Source of the DNA: Polynucleobacter parvulilacunae
GTDB taxonomy: Bacteria > Pseudomonadota > Gammaproteobacteria > Burkholderiales > Burkholderiaceae
Assembly: GCF_018881715.1 (NCBI RefSeq)
Contig: NZ_JACVPW010000013.1
Coordinates: 62,001-126,000 of the forward strand
DNA length: 64,000 nt
Direction: 5' to 3'
The notes below the pieces were generated by a model. The model was not told the origin of the DNA, ran no database searches, and saw only the letters and a list, made by a program, of their open reading frames with translations. Position 1 is the first letter of the stretch; each line of letters begins with the position of its first letter. Positions 1 to 11,055 of the stretch are shown piece after piece. The position numbers and the translations under genes are program-made.

Positions 1-1020
1 GCGGGTGTGTTGTTGACAGAAGGTTGCCGCGGTGAAGGCGGTATCTTGCGCAATAAAGATGGTGAGCGTTTCATGGAACGTTATGCGCCAACACTAAAAG
101 ATTTGGCTCCACGCGATTTCGTATCTCGCTCAATGGACCAAGAGATTAAAGAAGGGCGCGGTTGTGGTCCTAACGGTGACTATGTTGTGCTCGATTTGAC
201 ACACATTGGCGCCGACACCATCATGAAGCGTTTGCCTTCTGTTTATGAGATCGGCATTAACTTTGCTAACGTTGACGTTACTAAAGAGCCAATCCCAGTT
301 GTGCCAACCATTCACTATCAGATGGGCGGTATTCCTACCAACATCAATGGTCAAGTAGTTGTACCCGCAAATGGTATTAATAATGAAATCGTGAATGGCT
401 TGTATGCCATCGGCGAGTGCTCATGCGTATCAGTGCATGGTGCAAACCGTTTGGGCACTAACTCATTGCTCGACCTCTTAGTATTCGGTCGTGCAGCTGG
501 TAATCATATTGTTGGTCTTGACCTTAAGAATCGCGAATTCAAACCATTGCCTGCCAATGCTGGTGAGCAAACATTGGAGCGTATTGCGAAGTTGGATAAC
601 TCTACTTCTGGTGAATACGCACAAGACGTTGCTAACGACATTCGTAAGTGCATGCAGAAATACGCTGGTGTATTCCGCAATCAAGAGTTGATGGACGAAG
701 GTGTTCGTCAAATGGCTAAATTGACAGAGCGCGCTAAGCACTTATGGGTTAAAGACAAATCCGAAATTTTCAATACAGCCCGTATTGAAGCTTTGGAAGT
801 GGCTAACTTGGTTGAGACTGCAAACGCAACCATGATTTCTGCAGCGGCTCGTAAAGAAAGTCGTGGCGCTCATTCACATGATGACCATCCTCATCGTGAT
901 GATGAGAACTGGATGAAGCATACCCTTTGGTATAGCGAGGGCAATAAGCTTGCTTACAAGCCGGTTATTTTGAAGCCTTTAACAGTTGACTCCTTCCCAC
1001 CTAAAGAACGTACTTTCTAA
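1..1020 (+). CDS. sdhA: Succinate dehydrogenase flavoprotein subunit, C-terminal part (cut by window edge)
   Basis: The reading frame is open from base 1 and ends in TAA at 1020, giving 339 residues of a protein usually near 590, so roughly the first 250 residues lie outside the window. The protein oxidises succinate to fumarate and passes electrons to FAD as part of complex II on the cytoplasmic side of the inner membrane. Visible family signatures are LTEGCRGEGG near the substrate site, the SRSMDQEI segment with the conserved arginine, HYQMGGI, and the FAD-binding GANRLGTNSLLDLLVFGRAAG-like block near residues 145-165. A His/Asp-rich stretch (SHDDHPHRDDENWMKHT) near the end is normal for SdhA. 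It is followed 17 bases later by sdhB. Confidence 0.97.
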   Translation, partial: AGVLLTEGCRGEGGILRNKDGERFMERYAPTLKDLAPRDFVSRSMDQEIKEGRGCGPNGDYVVLDLTHIGADTIMKRLPSVYEIGINFANVDVTKEPIPVVPTIHYQMGGIPTNINGQVVVPANGINNEIVNGLYAIGECSCVSVHGANRLGTNSLLDLLVFGRAAGNHIVGLDLKNREFKPLPANAGEQTLERIAKLDNSTSGEYAQDVANDIRKCMQKYAGVFRNQELMDEGVRQMAKLTERAKHLWVKDKSEIFNTARIEALEVANLVETANATMISAAARKESRGAHSHDDHPHRDDENWMKHTLWYSEGNKLAYKPVILKPLTVDSFPPKERTF

Positions 1021-1037
1021 GCGAAGAGAAATAGAAA

Positions 1038-1742
1038 ATGAGTGATATCCGTATATTCGAAATTTACCGCTACGATCCAGATGTCGATGCAGCTCCACGC
1101 ATGGAACGTTATGAGTTAGAACTCACTGGTGAGCGTATGTTGTTGGACGCTTTGATTTCCTTGAAGAAGCAAGACGAAACGATTTCTTATCGTCGTTCAT
1201 GCCGTGAAGGTGTGTGCGGTTCAGATGCAATGAACATCAACGGTAAAAACGGTTTGGCTTGTTTGACCAATATGTTGACTTTGCCTAAGGTCATCACATT
1301 GCGCCCATTACCTGGCTTGCCAGTTGTGCGTGATTTGATCGTCGACATGACTTTGTTCTTCAAACAATATTTGTCTATCAAGCCTTACTTGGTAAACGAC
1401 AATCCACCTCCTGAAAAAGAGCGTCTCCAGAGCCCTGAAGAGCGTGAAGAGTTGAATGGTTTGTATGAGTGCATCTTGTGCGCCTCATGCTCCACTTCAT
1501 GCCCATCTTTCTGGTGGAATCCAGACAAGTTTGTTGGCCCAGCTGGTTTGTTACAGGCCTATCGCTTTATTGCCGATAGCCGTGACGAAGAAACTTCTCA
1601 GCGCTTGGATAACTTAGAAGATCCGTACCGCTTGTTCCGTTGCCACACCATCATGAATTGCGTGGACGTATGTCCTAAGCACTTGAATCCAACGAAGGCT
1701 ATTGGCAAGATCAAGGAGTTGATGGTTCGTAGGGCAGTATGA
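1038..1742 (+). CDS. sdhB: Succinate dehydrogenase iron-sulfur subunit
   Basis: This 234-residue protein has the family's usual length. It carries electrons from the FAD of SdhA to ubiquinone through three Fe-S clusters. The sequence shows the plant-type [2Fe-2S] motif [12 protein letters not shown] plus GLACL in the N-terminal half, the [4Fe-4S] motif [12 protein letters not shown], and the [3Fe-4S] motif with [17 protein letters not shown] near the C-terminus. The ATG at 1038 follows a purine-rich stretch (GAAGAGAAATAG). The stop codon overlaps the start of sdhE (ATGA), which implies translational coupling. Confidence 0.97.
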   Translation: MSDIRIFEIYRYDPDVDAAPRMERYELELTGERMLLDALISLKKQDETISYRRSCREGVCGSDAMNINGKNGLACLTNMLTLPKVITLRPLPGLPVVRDLIVDMTLFFKQYLSIKPYLVNDNPPPEKERLQSPEEREELNGLYECILCASCSTSCPSFWWNPDKFVGPAGLLQAYRFIADSRDEETSQRLDNLEDPYRLFRCHTIMNCVDVCPKHLNPTKAIGKIKELMVRRAV

Positions 1743-2008
1743 CCCTCGGCAATGCAGAGTTATATCGTTTAAAGAGTGATGCTCGCAGGGGCTTGCTAGA
1801 GAATGATTTAATTCTGCAGCGTTTCTTTGAGCGTTATGGCTCTCAGTTAAGCGCAGAAGATGGAAATGTTTTAAGCCAGTTATTAGCTTTAGATGACAAC
1901 GACCTAATGGATTTGTTGATAGGTCGCAAAGATTCTGTGGAAAGTCTGGAGAAAGAGATGCAAACAGACTCTTTCAAGATAGTCTTACAAAGGCTGAGAG
2001 AGAAGTAA
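1739..2008 (+). CDS. sdhE: SdhE family FAD assembly factor
   Basis: This small cytoplasmic protein of 89 residues belongs to the Sdh5/SdhE family (formerly YgfY/DUF339), which helps attach FAD covalently to SdhA. The hallmark RGxxE motif is seen as RRGLLEND at residues 16-23, followed by the family's short acidic helices ([23 protein letters not shown]). The ATG overlaps the sdhB stop by four bases, so it is the last gene of the sdh operon. About 80 bases separate it from gltA. Family and position agree fully. Confidence 0.93.
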   Translation: MTLGNAELYRLKSDARRGLLENDLILQRFFERYGSQLSAEDGNVLSQLLALDDNDLMDLLIGRKDSVESLEKEMQTDSFKIVLQRLREK

Positions 2009-2090
2009 TTCAGTCTTTTGGTGCAGTAAAGAAATAGATGCATGAATGAATAGTGTATTAATCATAATTTTGAATGACTAAGGATTAGAA

Positions 2091-3404
2091 ATGATTGAAT
2101 CGGACATCAAAGCAAAACTCTCGTTTTCGGATGGCACACCAGATATTGATCTGCCAATTTACAAGGGGACAGTAGGTCCTGATGTAATTGACATTCGCAA
2201 GCTCTATGGTCAGACCGGTAAGTTCACTTACGATTCAGGCTTCCTTTCTACTGCGTCATGCAATAGCAAAATCACTTATATCGATGGCGATAAAGGCGAG
2301 CTGCTCTATCGCGGTTATCCAATTGAAGATTTGGCAAACAACTGCGACTTCTTGGAAGTTTGCTACCTTTTGATCAATGGCGAATTGCCAAACGCGAAAG
2401 AGAAAAAAGACTTTGACGAAATGGTTATGCATCACACCATGGTCCATGAGCAAATGCAATTCTTCTTGCGCGGCTTCCGTCGTGATGCACATCCAATGTC
2501 TGTATTGACTGGCTTGGTTGGTGCAATGGCTGCCTTCTACCATGATGAGATTGATTACAGCGATCCGCATGCTCGTGAAGTTGCACAAATTCGTTTGATC
2601 GCAAAGATGCCTACATTAGTAGCGATGGCTTACAAGTATTCCGTAGGACAGCCATTTATCTACCCAGATAACTCTTTGTCATACACAGCAAACTTTATGC
2701 GCATGATGTTTGCAACACCATGTGAAGAGTACAAAGTAAACCCAGTATTGGTTCGTGCTTTGGATCGCATCTTCACATTGCATGCAGACCATGAGCAAAA
2801 TGCCTCTACCTCTACAGTCCGTTTGTGCGGCTCTTCTGGCACAAATCCATTTGCTGCTATCTCTGCTGGTATTGCTTGCCTCTGGGGCCCTGCACACGGT
2901 GGCGCAAACGAAGCTTGTTTACAGATGTTGAATGAAATTCAAGCTCAAGGTGGTGTAGATAAGATTCATGAATTCATCGCCCAAGTAAAAGACAAGAACT
3001 CTAGCGTTCGCTTGATGGGCTTCGGTCACCGCGTTTACAAAAACTTTGACCCACGCGCTAAATTGATGCGTGAGACTTGCTATGAAGTGTTGAATGAACT
3101 TGGTCTCCAAGATGACCCATTGTTCAAGTTGGCGATGACTCTCGAGAAGATTGCTTTGGAAGACGACTACTTCGTAAGTCGCAAGCTCTATCCAAACGTA
3201 GACTTCTACTCAGGTATCGTTCAACGCGCTTTAGGCATCCCAACAGAAATGTTTACTTGTATTTTTGCTTTGGCAAGAACAGTAGGTTGGATCGCTCAGT
3301 GGGAAGAAATGATTACTGATCCTGAGTACAAGATTGGCCGTCCACGTCAGTTGTATGTTGGCGAAACAGCGCGCAAGGTTCCAAACATCACAGTTCGTAA
3401 ATAA
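2091..3404 (+). CDS. gltA: Citrate synthase (type II)
   Basis: The 437-residue protein condenses acetyl-CoA and oxaloacetate to citrate, the entry step of the TCA cycle. It has the usual length of the hexameric, NADH-sensitive bacterial form. Catalytic blocks are visible: GPAHGGANE with the first active-site His, [14 protein letters not shown] with the second His and substrate-binding Arg, and an Asp in the VDFYSGIV segment. The start ATG follows an AAGGATT Shine-Dalgarno-like stretch at about 2080. It sits between the sdh operon and leuC. Confidence 0.97.
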   Translation: MIESDIKAKLSFSDGTPDIDLPIYKGTVGPDVIDIRKLYGQTGKFTYDSGFLSTASCNSKITYIDGDKGELLYRGYPIEDLANNCDFLEVCYLLINGELPNAKEKKDFDEMVMHHTMVHEQMQFFLRGFRRDAHPMSVLTGLVGAMAAFYHDEIDYSDPHAREVAQIRLIAKMPTLVAMAYKYSVGQPFIYPDNSLSYTANFMRMMFATPCEEYKVNPVLVRALDRIFTLHADHEQNASTSTVRLCGSSGTNPFAAISAGIACLWGPAHGGANEACLQMLNEIQAQGGVDKIHEFIAQVKDKNSSVRLMGFGHRVYKNFDPRAKLMRETCYEVLNELGLQDDPLFKLAMTLEKIALEDDYFVSRKLYPNVDFYSGIVQRALGIPTEMFTCIFALARTVGWIAQWEEMITDPEYKIGRPRQLYVGETARKVPNITVRK

Positions 3405-3421
3405 GGTAACCAAGGTCTCTC

Positions 3422-4831
3422 ATGTCTCGTACGCTTTATGACAAATTGTGGGATGACCACGTTGTTTACTCAGAAGAAGATGGCACAGCTACGATCTATA
3501 TTGATCGTCAGCTGTTGCACGAAGTAACTAGTCCGCAGGCCTTCGAAGGTTTAAATTTGGCTGGCCGCCCAGTTTGGCGTATCTCTGCCAATTTGGCCGT
3601 CTCAGATCACAACGTACCAACGACTGATCGTTCGGAAGGCATTACTGATCCAATCTCCAAGTTGCAAGTGGACACTTTGGATCAAAACTGCGATGCCTTT
3701 GGTATCACTCAATACAAGATGAACGATACCCGCCAAGGGATTGTTCACGTTATTGGACCAGAGCAGGGCGCAACGTTGCCTGGCATGACTGTGGTTTGCG
3801 GTGATTCTCATACTAGTACCCATGGCGCTTTTGGTGCCTTGGCGTTTGGTATTGGCACCTCTGAAGTGGAGCACGTATTAGCTACGCAAACTTTGCTCAT
3901 GAAAAAGAGCAAGAACATGTTGGTAAAGGTTGATGGCCGTTTACAGCCTGGTTCAACTGCGAAAGATATCGTGCTTGCTGTGATCGGCAAGATTGGTACT
4001 GCGGGCGGCACTGGTTACACCATTGAGTTTGCTGGCGAAGCCATTCGCAACCTTTCGATGGAGGGTCGCATGACCCTTTGTAATATGGCGATTGAAGCTG
4101 GCGCACGTGCTGGTTTAGTTGCTGTAGATGAAACCACGATTGAATACATTCAAGGTCGTCCATACGCTCCTAAGGGTCCTGCGATGTTGCAAGCTTTGCA
4201 ATATTGGAGAACTTTGCATTCGGATGCTGATGCGAAATTTGATGCTGTAGTTGAATTGCGTGCAGAAGAGATTGCTCCACAAGTGACGTGGGGAACTTCT
4301 CCTGAGATGGTGCTTGCAATTAGCGAGCGTGTTCCTGATCCAGAAAAAGAACGTGATCCTAACAAGCGCTCAGCAATGGAGCGTGCTTTGGAGTACATGA
4401 ACCTCGTACCCAATACGCCATTGAGCAGTATCTCTGTAGATAAAGTATTTATTGGCTCATGCACTAACAGTCGCATTGAAGATATGCGTGCTGCCGCTAA
4501 GGTGGTAGATCGCTTAGGTAAAAAAGTTGCTGCTAATGTGAAGTTGGCATTGGTTGTGCCTGGTTCTGGTTTGGTAAAAGCCCAAGCAGAACGTGAAGGC
4601 TTGGATCGTATTTTCAAGGCTGCTGGCTTTGAATGGCGCGAGCCAGGTTGCTCCATGTGCTTAGCCATGAATGCAGACCGCCTTGAGCCAGGTGAGCGTT
4701 GTGCCTCAACATCGAATCGTAATTTCGAGGGTCGCCAAGGTAATGGTGGTCGTACGCATTTGGTAAGTCCGGCAATGGCTGCTGCTGCAGCGATCGAAGG
4801 CCACTTTGTTGATGTACGTAAGATTTCATAA
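3422..4831 (+). CDS. leuC: 3-isopropylmalate dehydratase large subunit
   Basis: This 469-residue aconitase-family subunit pairs with LeuD to isomerise 2-isopropylmalate to 3-isopropylmalate in leucine synthesis. The [4Fe-4S] ligands are visible as Cys in [15 protein letters not shown] and the CxxC pair in GCSMCLAMN. The substrate-binding [20 protein letters not shown] block is present. It begins 17 bases after gltA and is followed 12 bases later by a small lipoprotein gene placed before leuD. Confidence 0.97.
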   Translation: MSRTLYDKLWDDHVVYSEEDGTATIYIDRQLLHEVTSPQAFEGLNLAGRPVWRISANLAVSDHNVPTTDRSEGITDPISKLQVDTLDQNCDAFGITQYKMNDTRQGIVHVIGPEQGATLPGMTVVCGDSHTSTHGAFGALAFGIGTSEVEHVLATQTLLMKKSKNMLVKVDGRLQPGSTAKDIVLAVIGKIGTAGGTGYTIEFAGEAIRNLSMEGRMTLCNMAIEAGARAGLVAVDETTIEYIQGRPYAPKGPAMLQALQYWRTLHSDADAKFDAVVELRAEEIAPQVTWGTSPEMVLAISERVPDPEKERDPNKRSAMERALEYMNLVPNTPLSSISVDKVFIGSCTNSRIEDMRAAAKVVDRLGKKVAANVKLALVVPGSGLVKAQAEREGLDRIFKAAGFEWREPGCSMCLAMNADRLEPGERCASTSNRNFEGRQGNGGRTHLVSPAMAAAAAIEGHFVDVRKIS

Positions 4832-4843
4832 GGAAACGAATCA

Positions 4844-5047
4844 ATGAAATTTTCTTCACTCTCTTTAATTTCTAGGCTAGCAATTGTTGGCCTCGTTGGA
4901 GTCATTATTTCTGCATGTAGCAGCACCATGGAAGGTGTTGGTAAGGATTTGCAGAACATGGGAACTTCCATGGGCGGATCTAATACACAACAAAATAATC
5001 AATCTCAAACCAAGGGTAAAGACGTTGTCGTTACTCCTGTGAAGTAA
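4844..5047 (+). CDS. Entericidin-like small lipoprotein
   Basis: The 67-residue product starts with a hydrophobic signal (about residues 8-23) that ends in a lipobox ISAC, so Cys24 or its neighbour would be lipidated. After it comes SSTMEGVGKDLQNMGTSM, which resembles the entericidin A/B family pattern (Cys, then ...GxGxD(I/L)...). The tail is hydrophilic and Gln/Asn-rich and probably disordered. It has an AAGGAAACG ribosome site and lies between leuC and leuD, so it is probably co-transcribed with them. Its role is unknown; in enterobacteria entericidins form a small toxin/antidote lipoprotein pair, but only one gene is present here. Confidence 0.75.
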   Translation: MKFSSLSLISRLAIVGLVGVIISACSSTMEGVGKDLQNMGTSMGGSNTQQNNQSQTKGKDVVVTPVK

Positions 5048-5079
5048 ATCAATAGAGCAAATAGAGTAAAAGTCGAATC

Positions 5080-5727
5080 ATGGAAAAATTTACGGTATAC
5101 AAAGGTTTAGTTGCTCCGCTTAATCGCGAGAACGTGGATACCGATGCCATTATTCCGAAACAATTTCTAAAATCGATTAAGAAGACTGGTTTTGGTCAAA
5201 ACCTATTTGATGAGTGGCGCTACTTAGATCATGGTGAGCCTGGTCAAGATTGCAGTAATCGCCCCATCAACCCTGACTTTGTTCTCAATCAACCGCGCTA
5301 TAAAGGTGCCGGCATTCTCTTGGCTCGTAAGAACTTTGGATGTGGCAGCTCACGTGAGCATGCTCCATGGGCATTGGATCAATTTGGCTTTAGAGCAGTG
5401 ATTGCACCCAGTTTTGCAGACATCTTCTATAACAACTGCTTCAAAAACGGTGTTTTGCCGATTGTTTTGACTGAAATGCAGGTGGATCATCTTTTTAACG
5501 ATACCCAAGCGTTTAACGGTTATCAACTCACTATCGATCTCGAGGCTCAGCAGGTAATTGCCCCTGATGGCACAGCCTACAGCTTTGAAGTAGCCCCTTT
5601 TAGAAAATATTGCCTACTCAATGGCTTAGACGATATTGGCTTAACTCTGCAACATGCAGATAAAATCAAGGCTTATGAAGCCGAGCGCATTCTGAAGATG
5701 CCTTGGCTTGCGACACAATTGCCGTAA
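5080..5727 (+). CDS. leuD: 3-isopropylmalate dehydratase small subunit
   Basis: The 215-residue swivelling-domain subunit completes the LeuCD dehydratase. Family blocks are clear: [18 protein letters not shown] at the N-terminus, and [38 protein letters not shown] split across the active-site loop, with the serine and arginine of SSREHAPW. The start ATG at 5080 is preceded by an A-rich leader. It is part of the leuC-lipoprotein-leuD-leuB run. Confidence 0.96.
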   Translation: MEKFTVYKGLVAPLNRENVDTDAIIPKQFLKSIKKTGFGQNLFDEWRYLDHGEPGQDCSNRPINPDFVLNQPRYKGAGILLARKNFGCGSSREHAPWALDQFGFRAVIAPSFADIFYNNCFKNGVLPIVLTEMQVDHLFNDTQAFNGYQLTIDLEAQQVIAPDGTAYSFEVAPFRKYCLLNGLDDIGLTLQHADKIKAYEAERILKMPWLATQLP

Positions 5728-5750
5728 TTTCGTTGATTTAAAGGCCTTTC

Positions 5751-6821
5751 ATGAAAATTGCAGTTCTCCCGGGCGATGGTATCGGCCCGGAAATCGTTGC
5801 TCAAGCCGTTCGAGTGCTCCAAGCGCTTGGCCCAAAGTTTGATTTAGAAGAAGCTCCGGTTGGGGGTGCTGCCTATGACGTTGCTGGCCATCCTTTGCCA
5901 CCAGCCACTTTAGAGCTGGCTAAAAAAGCAGATGCTATTTTGTTTGGCGCAGTCGGTGACTGGAAATACGACACACTTGCGCGCGAACTTCGCCCTGAGC
6001 AAGCCATCCTGGGTTTACGTAAACACCTCGAGTTGTTTGCGAACTTCAGGCCCGCTATTTGTTATCCGGAATTGACTGCTGCATCGAGTCTTAAACCAGA
6101 AATTATTGGCGGTTTGGACATTTTGATTGTGCGTGAACTCAATGGCGACATCTACTTTGGTCAGCCACGCGGTATTCGTACTTCAGAGTTGCCACTATTC
6201 AAAGGTGCACGTGAAGGTTTCGACACCATGCATTACAGCGAGCCAGAAGTAGAGCGCATTGGTCACGTTGCTTTTGAGGCGGCACGTAAGCGCGGCAAGA
6301 AAGTTTGCAGCGTAGATAAAGCAAACGTATTGGAAACTTCACAACTTTGGCGTGAAGTAATGATTCGTATTTCTAAAGAATATCCAGATGTTGAGTTGTC
6401 CCATATGTATGTAGACAACGCGGCAATGCAATTGGTTAAAGCGCCTAAAGCGTTTGACGTGGTGGTGACTGGCAATCTCTTTGGCGATATCTTGTCTGAT
6501 GAGGCGGCTATGTTAACTGGCTCTATTGGTATGTTGCCATCAGCCTCTTTGGATAAGAACAACAAGGGCTTATACGAGCCAAGCCACGGTTCAGCGCCTG
6601 ATATCGCTGGTAAAGGCATCGCCAATCCATTGGCAACGATTTTGTCTGCTGCAATGATGTTGCGCTATTCCTTAGGAATGCCTGCTGAGGCGGACCGTAT
6701 TGAAAAGGCGGTTCAGAAAGTATTGGCGCAAGGATTACGTACGGCCGACATTTATACCGAAGGCACAAAAAAAGTATCAACGGTTGAAATGGGCGATGCT
6801 GTAGTTGCAGCGCTTGCGTAA
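5751..6821 (+). CDS. leuB: 3-isopropylmalate dehydrogenase
   Basis: The 356-residue NAD-dependent enzyme oxidises and decarboxylates 3-isopropylmalate. It has the N-terminal [16 protein letters not shown], the substrate-binding RxxxxxxR region ([22 protein letters not shown]), the metal and substrate Asp residues in [15 protein letters not shown], and the NAD-binding [18 protein letters not shown] segment. It is the last leucine gene of the cluster. An 83-base A-rich spacer separates it from asd. Confidence 0.97.
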   Translation: MKIAVLPGDGIGPEIVAQAVRVLQALGPKFDLEEAPVGGAAYDVAGHPLPPATLELAKKADAILFGAVGDWKYDTLARELRPEQAILGLRKHLELFANFRPAICYPELTAASSLKPEIIGGLDILIVRELNGDIYFGQPRGIRTSELPLFKGAREGFDTMHYSEPEVERIGHVAFEAARKRGKKVCSVDKANVLETSQLWREVMIRISKEYPDVELSHMYVDNAAMQLVKAPKAFDVVVTGNLFGDILSDEAAMLTGSIGMLPSASLDKNNKGLYEPSHGSAPDIAGKGIANPLATILSAAMMLRYSLGMPAEADRIEKAVQKVLAQGLRTADIYTEGTKKVSTVEMGDAVVAALA

Positions 6822-6842
6822 GACATTAAATAGAAATAAGTA

Positions 6843-6878
6843 GAAACAAAACAAGAAACAAAGCAAGAAACAAAATAA
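6843..6878 (+). repeat. Three tandem 12-base units in the leuB-asd spacer
   Basis: Three successive 12-mers can be read: GAAACAAAACAA (6843-6854), GAAACAAAGCAA (6855-6866) and GAAACAAAATAA (6867-6878). They differ at two positions. The spacer contains almost no U on the + strand, so the leader RNA of asd would be unstructured there. Function is unknown; an unstructured translation-friendly leader or simple slippage are both possible. Confidence 0.8.
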
Positions 6879-6904
6879 ACACATTTACTAGATAGTTAAA
6901 GATC

Positions 6905-8062
6905 ATGGCAAATTCACAAACACCTTTGGTTGGTTTAGTTGGCTGGCGCGGTATGGTTGGTAGCGTTCTTATGGAACGTATGCTCGCTGAGAAAGATTTT
7001 GATCTGATCGAGCCAGTATTCTTTAGTACCAGCCAGGCGGGTGGCGAAGTGCCGCTCCTCAATGGTAAAAAAGTAACGAAGAGCGAAAGCACTTTGCAAG
7101 ATGCAAATGACATCAAAGCATTGTCACGTTGCGACATTATCTTGACTTGCCAAGGCGGTGATTACACCAATGACATCTTCCCTAAGCTGCGTGCAGCAGG
7201 GTGGAATGGTCACTGGATTGATGCAGCTAGTGCGTTACGCATGAAAGATGATGCGGTATTGGTATTAGATCCTGTTAATCGCCCGGTAATTGATAAAGCT
7301 TTGGCTGCTGGCGGTAAGAATTGGATCGGCGCTAATTGTACTGTGAGTTTGATGATGATGGCTATGGGTGGCTTGGTAAAGGCTGACATGGTTGAGTGGA
7401 TCAGTGCGATGACTTACCAAGCGGCTTCTGGTGCTGGTGCTCAAAACATGCGCGAATTGCTCCTACAAATGGGCGCATTGCGTGACAGCGTAGCCACTGA
7501 ATTAGCTGACCCATCTTCATGGATTTTGGATATTGACCGCAAAGTAACTGAGACATTGCGCTCTGCTGATTTTCCGAAAAAGAATTTCCGCAACACTGCA
7601 CTAGCGGGTAGCTTGATTCCTTGGATCGACGTGCCTGTTGAGAATGGTCAAACTAAAGAAGAGTGGAAGGGTGGCGCTGAGTTCAATAAGATCTTAGGTC
7701 GTCCTGCTTTCCGTACGCCTGGAAGCATTCCAATTGATGGCTTGTGCGTGCGCGTTGGTGCTATGCGTTGCCATTCACAAGGTTTGACTGTCAAGCTCAA
7801 AAAAGATATTCCGCTCAAAGAGATCGAAGCTATCTTGGCTGCAGATAATCAATGGGTCAAAGTGGTTCCAAATGATCGCGAGACTACGGAGCGTGATTTG
7901 TCTCCAGCTGCTATCAGCGGAACATTGACTGTTCCTATTGGTCGTTTACACAAGATGGCGATGGGCCCAGAGTACTTAGGCGCTTTCACTGTTGGCGATC
8001 AACTCTTGTGGGGTGCTGCTGAGCCATTGCGCCGCATGTTGCGCATCTTGCTTGAGAAGTAA
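6905..8062 (+). CDS. asd: Aspartate-semialdehyde dehydrogenase
   Basis: The 385-residue enzyme makes aspartate semialdehyde for the lysine, threonine, methionine and diaminopimelate pathways. The N-terminal NADP-binding [18 protein letters not shown] block, the catalytic Cys in [16 protein letters not shown], the [15 protein letters not shown] loop and the conserved His in [16 protein letters not shown] mark the Gram-negative (E. coli type) family. It is slightly longer than the usual 370. It lies in the common beta-proteobacterial order leuB-asd-fimV-truA. Confidence 0.96.
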   Translation: MANSQTPLVGLVGWRGMVGSVLMERMLAEKDFDLIEPVFFSTSQAGGEVPLLNGKKVTKSESTLQDANDIKALSRCDIILTCQGGDYTNDIFPKLRAAGWNGHWIDAASALRMKDDAVLVLDPVNRPVIDKALAAGGKNWIGANCTVSLMMMAMGGLVKADMVEWISAMTYQAASGAGAQNMRELLLQMGALRDSVATELADPSSWILDIDRKVTETLRSADFPKKNFRNTALAGSLIPWIDVPVENGQTKEEWKGGAEFNKILGRPAFRTPGSIPIDGLCVRVGAMRCHSQGLTVKLKKDIPLKEIEAILAADNQWVKVVPNDRETTERDLSPAAISGTLTVPIGRLHKMAMGPEYLGAFTVGDQLLWGAAEPLRRMLRILLEK

Positions 8063-8072
8063 TTTAGCCTTT

Positions 8073-9479
8073 ATGTTTCGTATTAGCCAGCTGGGCTTAA
8101 AGCTTCTTTGCGTTGTACTGCTTGGCTGGTCTTCATTTGCTAGCGCCATTTCTTTGGGCGCTCCACAACTGCAATCGCGTCCCGGTGAGCCACTGCGTGT
8201 TGAGATCCCCATTCGGGTTGGGACTGACGAGCAGGGTGCTTTATCTAGTCTTAATGTGGCGATGCCGAATAAGGCAGCTTACGAGCGCTTAGGAATTTCT
8301 CAAAAGATTCTTGAACTCAACCCACAGGCAATGGTTTACCGCAATCGCCAAGAGAAACTCATGGTGTTGGTGGAGACAGTGAACTCTGTGCCGATGACCG
8401 ACGATCCATTCTTGGATGTATTGGTAAACCTCAATTGGTCTAGTGGCAGTCTTACCAAAACATTCACATTGCTACTGGGTGATGTTCAGAAGGTCACAGT
8501 AAAGCCCGGACAAACATTGTCTGAAATTGCGGCCATCATGACCCCTCAATTGGATGGCGCCACTCTTGATCAAACCATGATGGCTTTATACAAAGCCAAT
8601 CCTGATGCATTTGCCAGTGGCAGTATCAATCGTTTGGCTGCTGGTGCTGAGTTGTCTAAGCCAAGCCAAGCGCTATTACGCTCAATCAGTCCCGCAGAGG
8701 CAAGCCAGTTTGTTGCGGATGCTAATGAGCAATGGCGCCAAGAGCATGCAGAAAAGGACGGAGCCTCAGGCACATCCAAGTCTACAAATTCCAAAACAAC
8801 TGAAGCATCACCTAAAGATCGCTTAAAGATTGGCTCAAGTGCTGACGGCAATGAACAAGAGCGTCGTTATACAGAAGAGTTAGTTGCCCAAGAGAAGATG
8901 TTGGAGCAAACCAAGGCTCGTGTTGCTGAATTGGAAAAGAATATTGCTGACCTGCAAAAGCTCTTAGACAAATCTAAAGAGAAAAAGGCGGTAGACAATA
9001 ACTTTGGCCTAGGTGGCTTCGGACCAGCAATACTGGCTGTGACCCTAATTGGATTAACGGGTTTATTGCTCTGGGGTTTAGCTCGCAACGCGCGTCGCTC
9101 AGAAGTGCCGACATTCCAGACTACACACGATCATGCTGCTAAAGGGCTTGATAAAACTGAAAAGCCAGTTGCTGGAGCCCCATTTGAAATGCCGGCACGT
9201 GCAAAGGCGCTCTTTGATGGGATTGATCTTGATCTCTCCAAGCCCGCAAATGAAGCGCCGGCAGCAACCATTCCTGTAGCAACTACCCCTGTAGCCAATC
9301 ATTTGGCTGATACCTTGCGTGTCAAACTAAATCTTGCGCGTGCCTACATCACAATTGAAGACTTCTCTGCAGCAAAAAAATCTTTGGATGAAGTGCTTCG
9401 CATCAGCAATTCGGTAGATCCAGCAATTACGATTGAAGCGCAAGGCTTGTTGGTAGAGATCTCGCACCGTAACGCCTGA
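8073..9479 (+). CDS. fimV: FimV-like peptidoglycan/pilus assembly protein
   Basis: The 468-residue product starts at ATG 8073, which gives a clean signal peptide (hydrophobic to about residue 25, ending ASA). An in-frame upstream extension into asd is unlikely. The order is: FimV N-terminal beta domain (residues 25-145), a LysM-like segment [16 protein letters not shown] near 150, a Ser/Ala-rich linker, a coiled coil at about 270-315, one membrane helix at about 330-350, and a C-terminal TPR-like FimV domain (about 415-468). FimV/TspA proteins tether polar pilus or secretion machinery to peptidoglycan. The gene is next to truA, as in many Burkholderiales. Confidence 0.85.
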   Translation: MFRISQLGLKLLCVVLLGWSSFASAISLGAPQLQSRPGEPLRVEIPIRVGTDEQGALSSLNVAMPNKAAYERLGISQKILELNPQAMVYRNRQEKLMVLVETVNSVPMTDDPFLDVLVNLNWSSGSLTKTFTLLLGDVQKVTVKPGQTLSEIAAIMTPQLDGATLDQTMMALYKANPDAFASGSINRLAAGAELSKPSQALLRSISPAEASQFVADANEQWRQEHAEKDGASGTSKSTNSKTTEASPKDRLKIGSSADGNEQERRYTEELVAQEKMLEQTKARVAELEKNIADLQKLLDKSKEKKAVDNNFGLGGFGPAILAVTLIGLTGLLLWGLARNARRSEVPTFQTTHDHAAKGLDKTEKPVAGAPFEMPARAKALFDGIDLDLSKPANEAPAATIPVATTPVANHLADTLRVKLNLARAYITIEDFSAAKKSLDEVLRISNSVDPAITIEAQGLLVEISHRNA

Positions 9480-9481
9480 TC

Positions 9482-10309
9482 ATGCGTATAGCCCTTGGCC
9501 TTCAATATGACGGCAGCTCTTATTCTGGCTGGCAAACGCAGGTCAATCACAACACAGTACAAGACGAGCTAGAAAAAGCGATATCTGCTTTTGTTGGTGA
9601 ACAATCTTCTGCACAGCATCCTATTCATACGAATACCGCAGGCAGGACCGATACGGGGGTTCACGCCTTAGGGCAAGTAGTCCACTTTGATACCAATGTA
9701 GAGCGTGAAGACTTTTCATGGGTAAGGGGGGTGAACTCATTCTTGCCGTCATCGATTGTGGTGAATTGGGCTAAGCCCGTTTCCGATGAGTTCAGTGCAC
9801 GTTTCTCTGCTTATGAGCGTGAATACATTTATGCCTTACAGGCAGGACCATGTCGTTCGCCGATGTCGCATTCTCGTGCTGGTTACTTAATGCTGCCGCC
9901 AAATCATTGGCTTGATGTTGAGGCAATGAAGAAGTCGGCCGAATGTTTAATTGGTGAGCATGATTTCAGTTCTTTCCGTTCATCGGAGTGTCAAAGTAAA
10001 ACGCCGATTAAAACGCTTTACTCCATTGAGATTATTTCCGAGCAACCCTGGGTGTACTTTCGGATTCGGGGTAACGCCTTTTTGCATCACATGATTCGTA
10101 ATGTGGTCGGTTGTTTTTTGCAAATTGGTCAGGGTAGACAAAAGCCCGAGTGGATGGCTGAAGTCTTGGGTGCTAAGAATAGGCAAATCGCTGCCCCTAC
10201 CTTTATGGCGGATGGCTTGTATTTGGCCAAAATCACCTATCCAGAGGAATTTGCCATTCCCCAGCCTTGGCTGGAAAACTCCTGGCTGCCAGCTCAGGTC
10301 ATTGGATAG
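9482..10309 (+). CDS. truA: tRNA pseudouridine(38-40) synthase
   Basis: The 275-residue enzyme converts uridines 38-40 of tRNA anticodon arms to pseudouridine. It has the N-terminal [18 protein letters not shown], the catalytic Asp in [17 protein letters not shown], and [17 protein letters not shown] near the C-terminus. It begins two bases after the fimV stop, so the two are likely coupled. trpF follows in a different frame. Confidence 0.96.
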   Translation: MRIALGLQYDGSSYSGWQTQVNHNTVQDELEKAISAFVGEQSSAQHPIHTNTAGRTDTGVHALGQVVHFDTNVEREDFSWVRGVNSFLPSSIVVNWAKPVSDEFSARFSAYEREYIYALQAGPCRSPMSHSRAGYLMLPPNHWLDVEAMKKSAECLIGEHDFSSFRSSECQSKTPIKTLYSIEIISEQPWVYFRIRGNAFLHHMIRNVVGCFLQIGQGRQKPEWMAEVLGAKNRQIAAPTFMADGLYLAKITYPEEFAIPQPWLENSWLPAQVIG

Positions 10310-10347
10310 CACAAGAAATAAAGGGCCTCAGGCCTTATCATTCATTT

Positions 10348-11025
10348 ATGGGCTTACTGACATATTCTCCGGGTCGAACTAGGGTCAAAATCTGCGGATT
10401 AAAGACCTCAGCAGATATTGATTCTGCAGTTTCTGCAGGGGTGGATGCGGTTGGCTTTGTCTTTTACCCGCCAAGCGTGCGTGCTGTCAGCCCCAATATC
10501 GCTGCCCAGCTCATTTCTAGACTCCCAGCAGGGGTAGATGCCGTTGGCCTCGTCGTCAATGCCACAGATGAGCAATTTGCTGCTATTCGGGCTGCTGCCT
10601 CGATCACCTTATGGCAGTTTCATGGGGATGAGACCCCAGAGCGCTGTGCCCAGCTTGCTGCAGGCGAGCCTTGGATGAAGGCTGCCCGTGTAGGAGCCGC
10701 CTTCGCATTTGATGATTTTTCCCTACAATATGGGGATGCAAACGCTTTTCTGCTGGATGCCCTCGTTGAGGGATATGGTGGCGGAGGCGTTCCTTTTGAT
10801 TGGCAAGGAATTCCACAGACATGGGTAAGCGAAAACGCGCCTCGGGTCGTTTTGAGTGGTGGATTGAACACGCACAACGTGGGCGAGGCCATAGCACGCC
10901 TACATCCTTGCGCGGTTGACGTCAGCAGTGGCGTAGAAAGCAGCAGGGGTGTTAAAGATCCTGCGCTCATGACTGAGTTTATAAAAGCAGTGCGCGCAGC
11001 AGATGCCAAAGCATCATCCCAATAA
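10348..11025 (+). CDS. trpF: Phosphoribosylanthranilate isomerase
   Basis: This (beta/alpha)8-barrel enzyme rearranges phosphoribosyl-anthranilate in tryptophan synthesis. The frame extends upstream into truA, but the ATG at 10348 gives the expected length of 225 residues and places RVKICGLKTSADIDSAV (with catalytic Cys) at the N-terminus. Other family blocks are GVDAVGFVFYPPSVRAV, LWQFHGDETPERC and VVLSGGLNTHNVGEAI, followed by GVES. It lies 30 bases ahead of trpB, in the usual trpFBA order. Confidence 0.95.
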   Translation: MGLLTYSPGRTRVKICGLKTSADIDSAVSAGVDAVGFVFYPPSVRAVSPNIAAQLISRLPAGVDAVGLVVNATDEQFAAIRAAASITLWQFHGDETPERCAQLAAGEPWMKAARVGAAFAFDDFSLQYGDANAFLLDALVEGYGGGGVPFDWQGIPQTWVSENAPRVVLSGGLNTHNVGEAIARLHPCAVDVSSGVESSRGVKDPALMTEFIKAVRAADAKASSQ

Positions 11026-11055
11026 TTTGCTGTAGATAAATCAAAAGAGGTAGCT

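Noticed and set aside
4150..4971. Open frame of 273 residues on the minus strand opposite leuC and the lipoprotein gene
   Set aside because: It has no recognisable domain, lies fully antisense to conserved leuC, and is explained by codon bias of the real gene.
10267..10347. Upstream extension of trpF inside truA
   Set aside because: The added residues have no similarity to the family, and the ATG at 10348 gives normal length.
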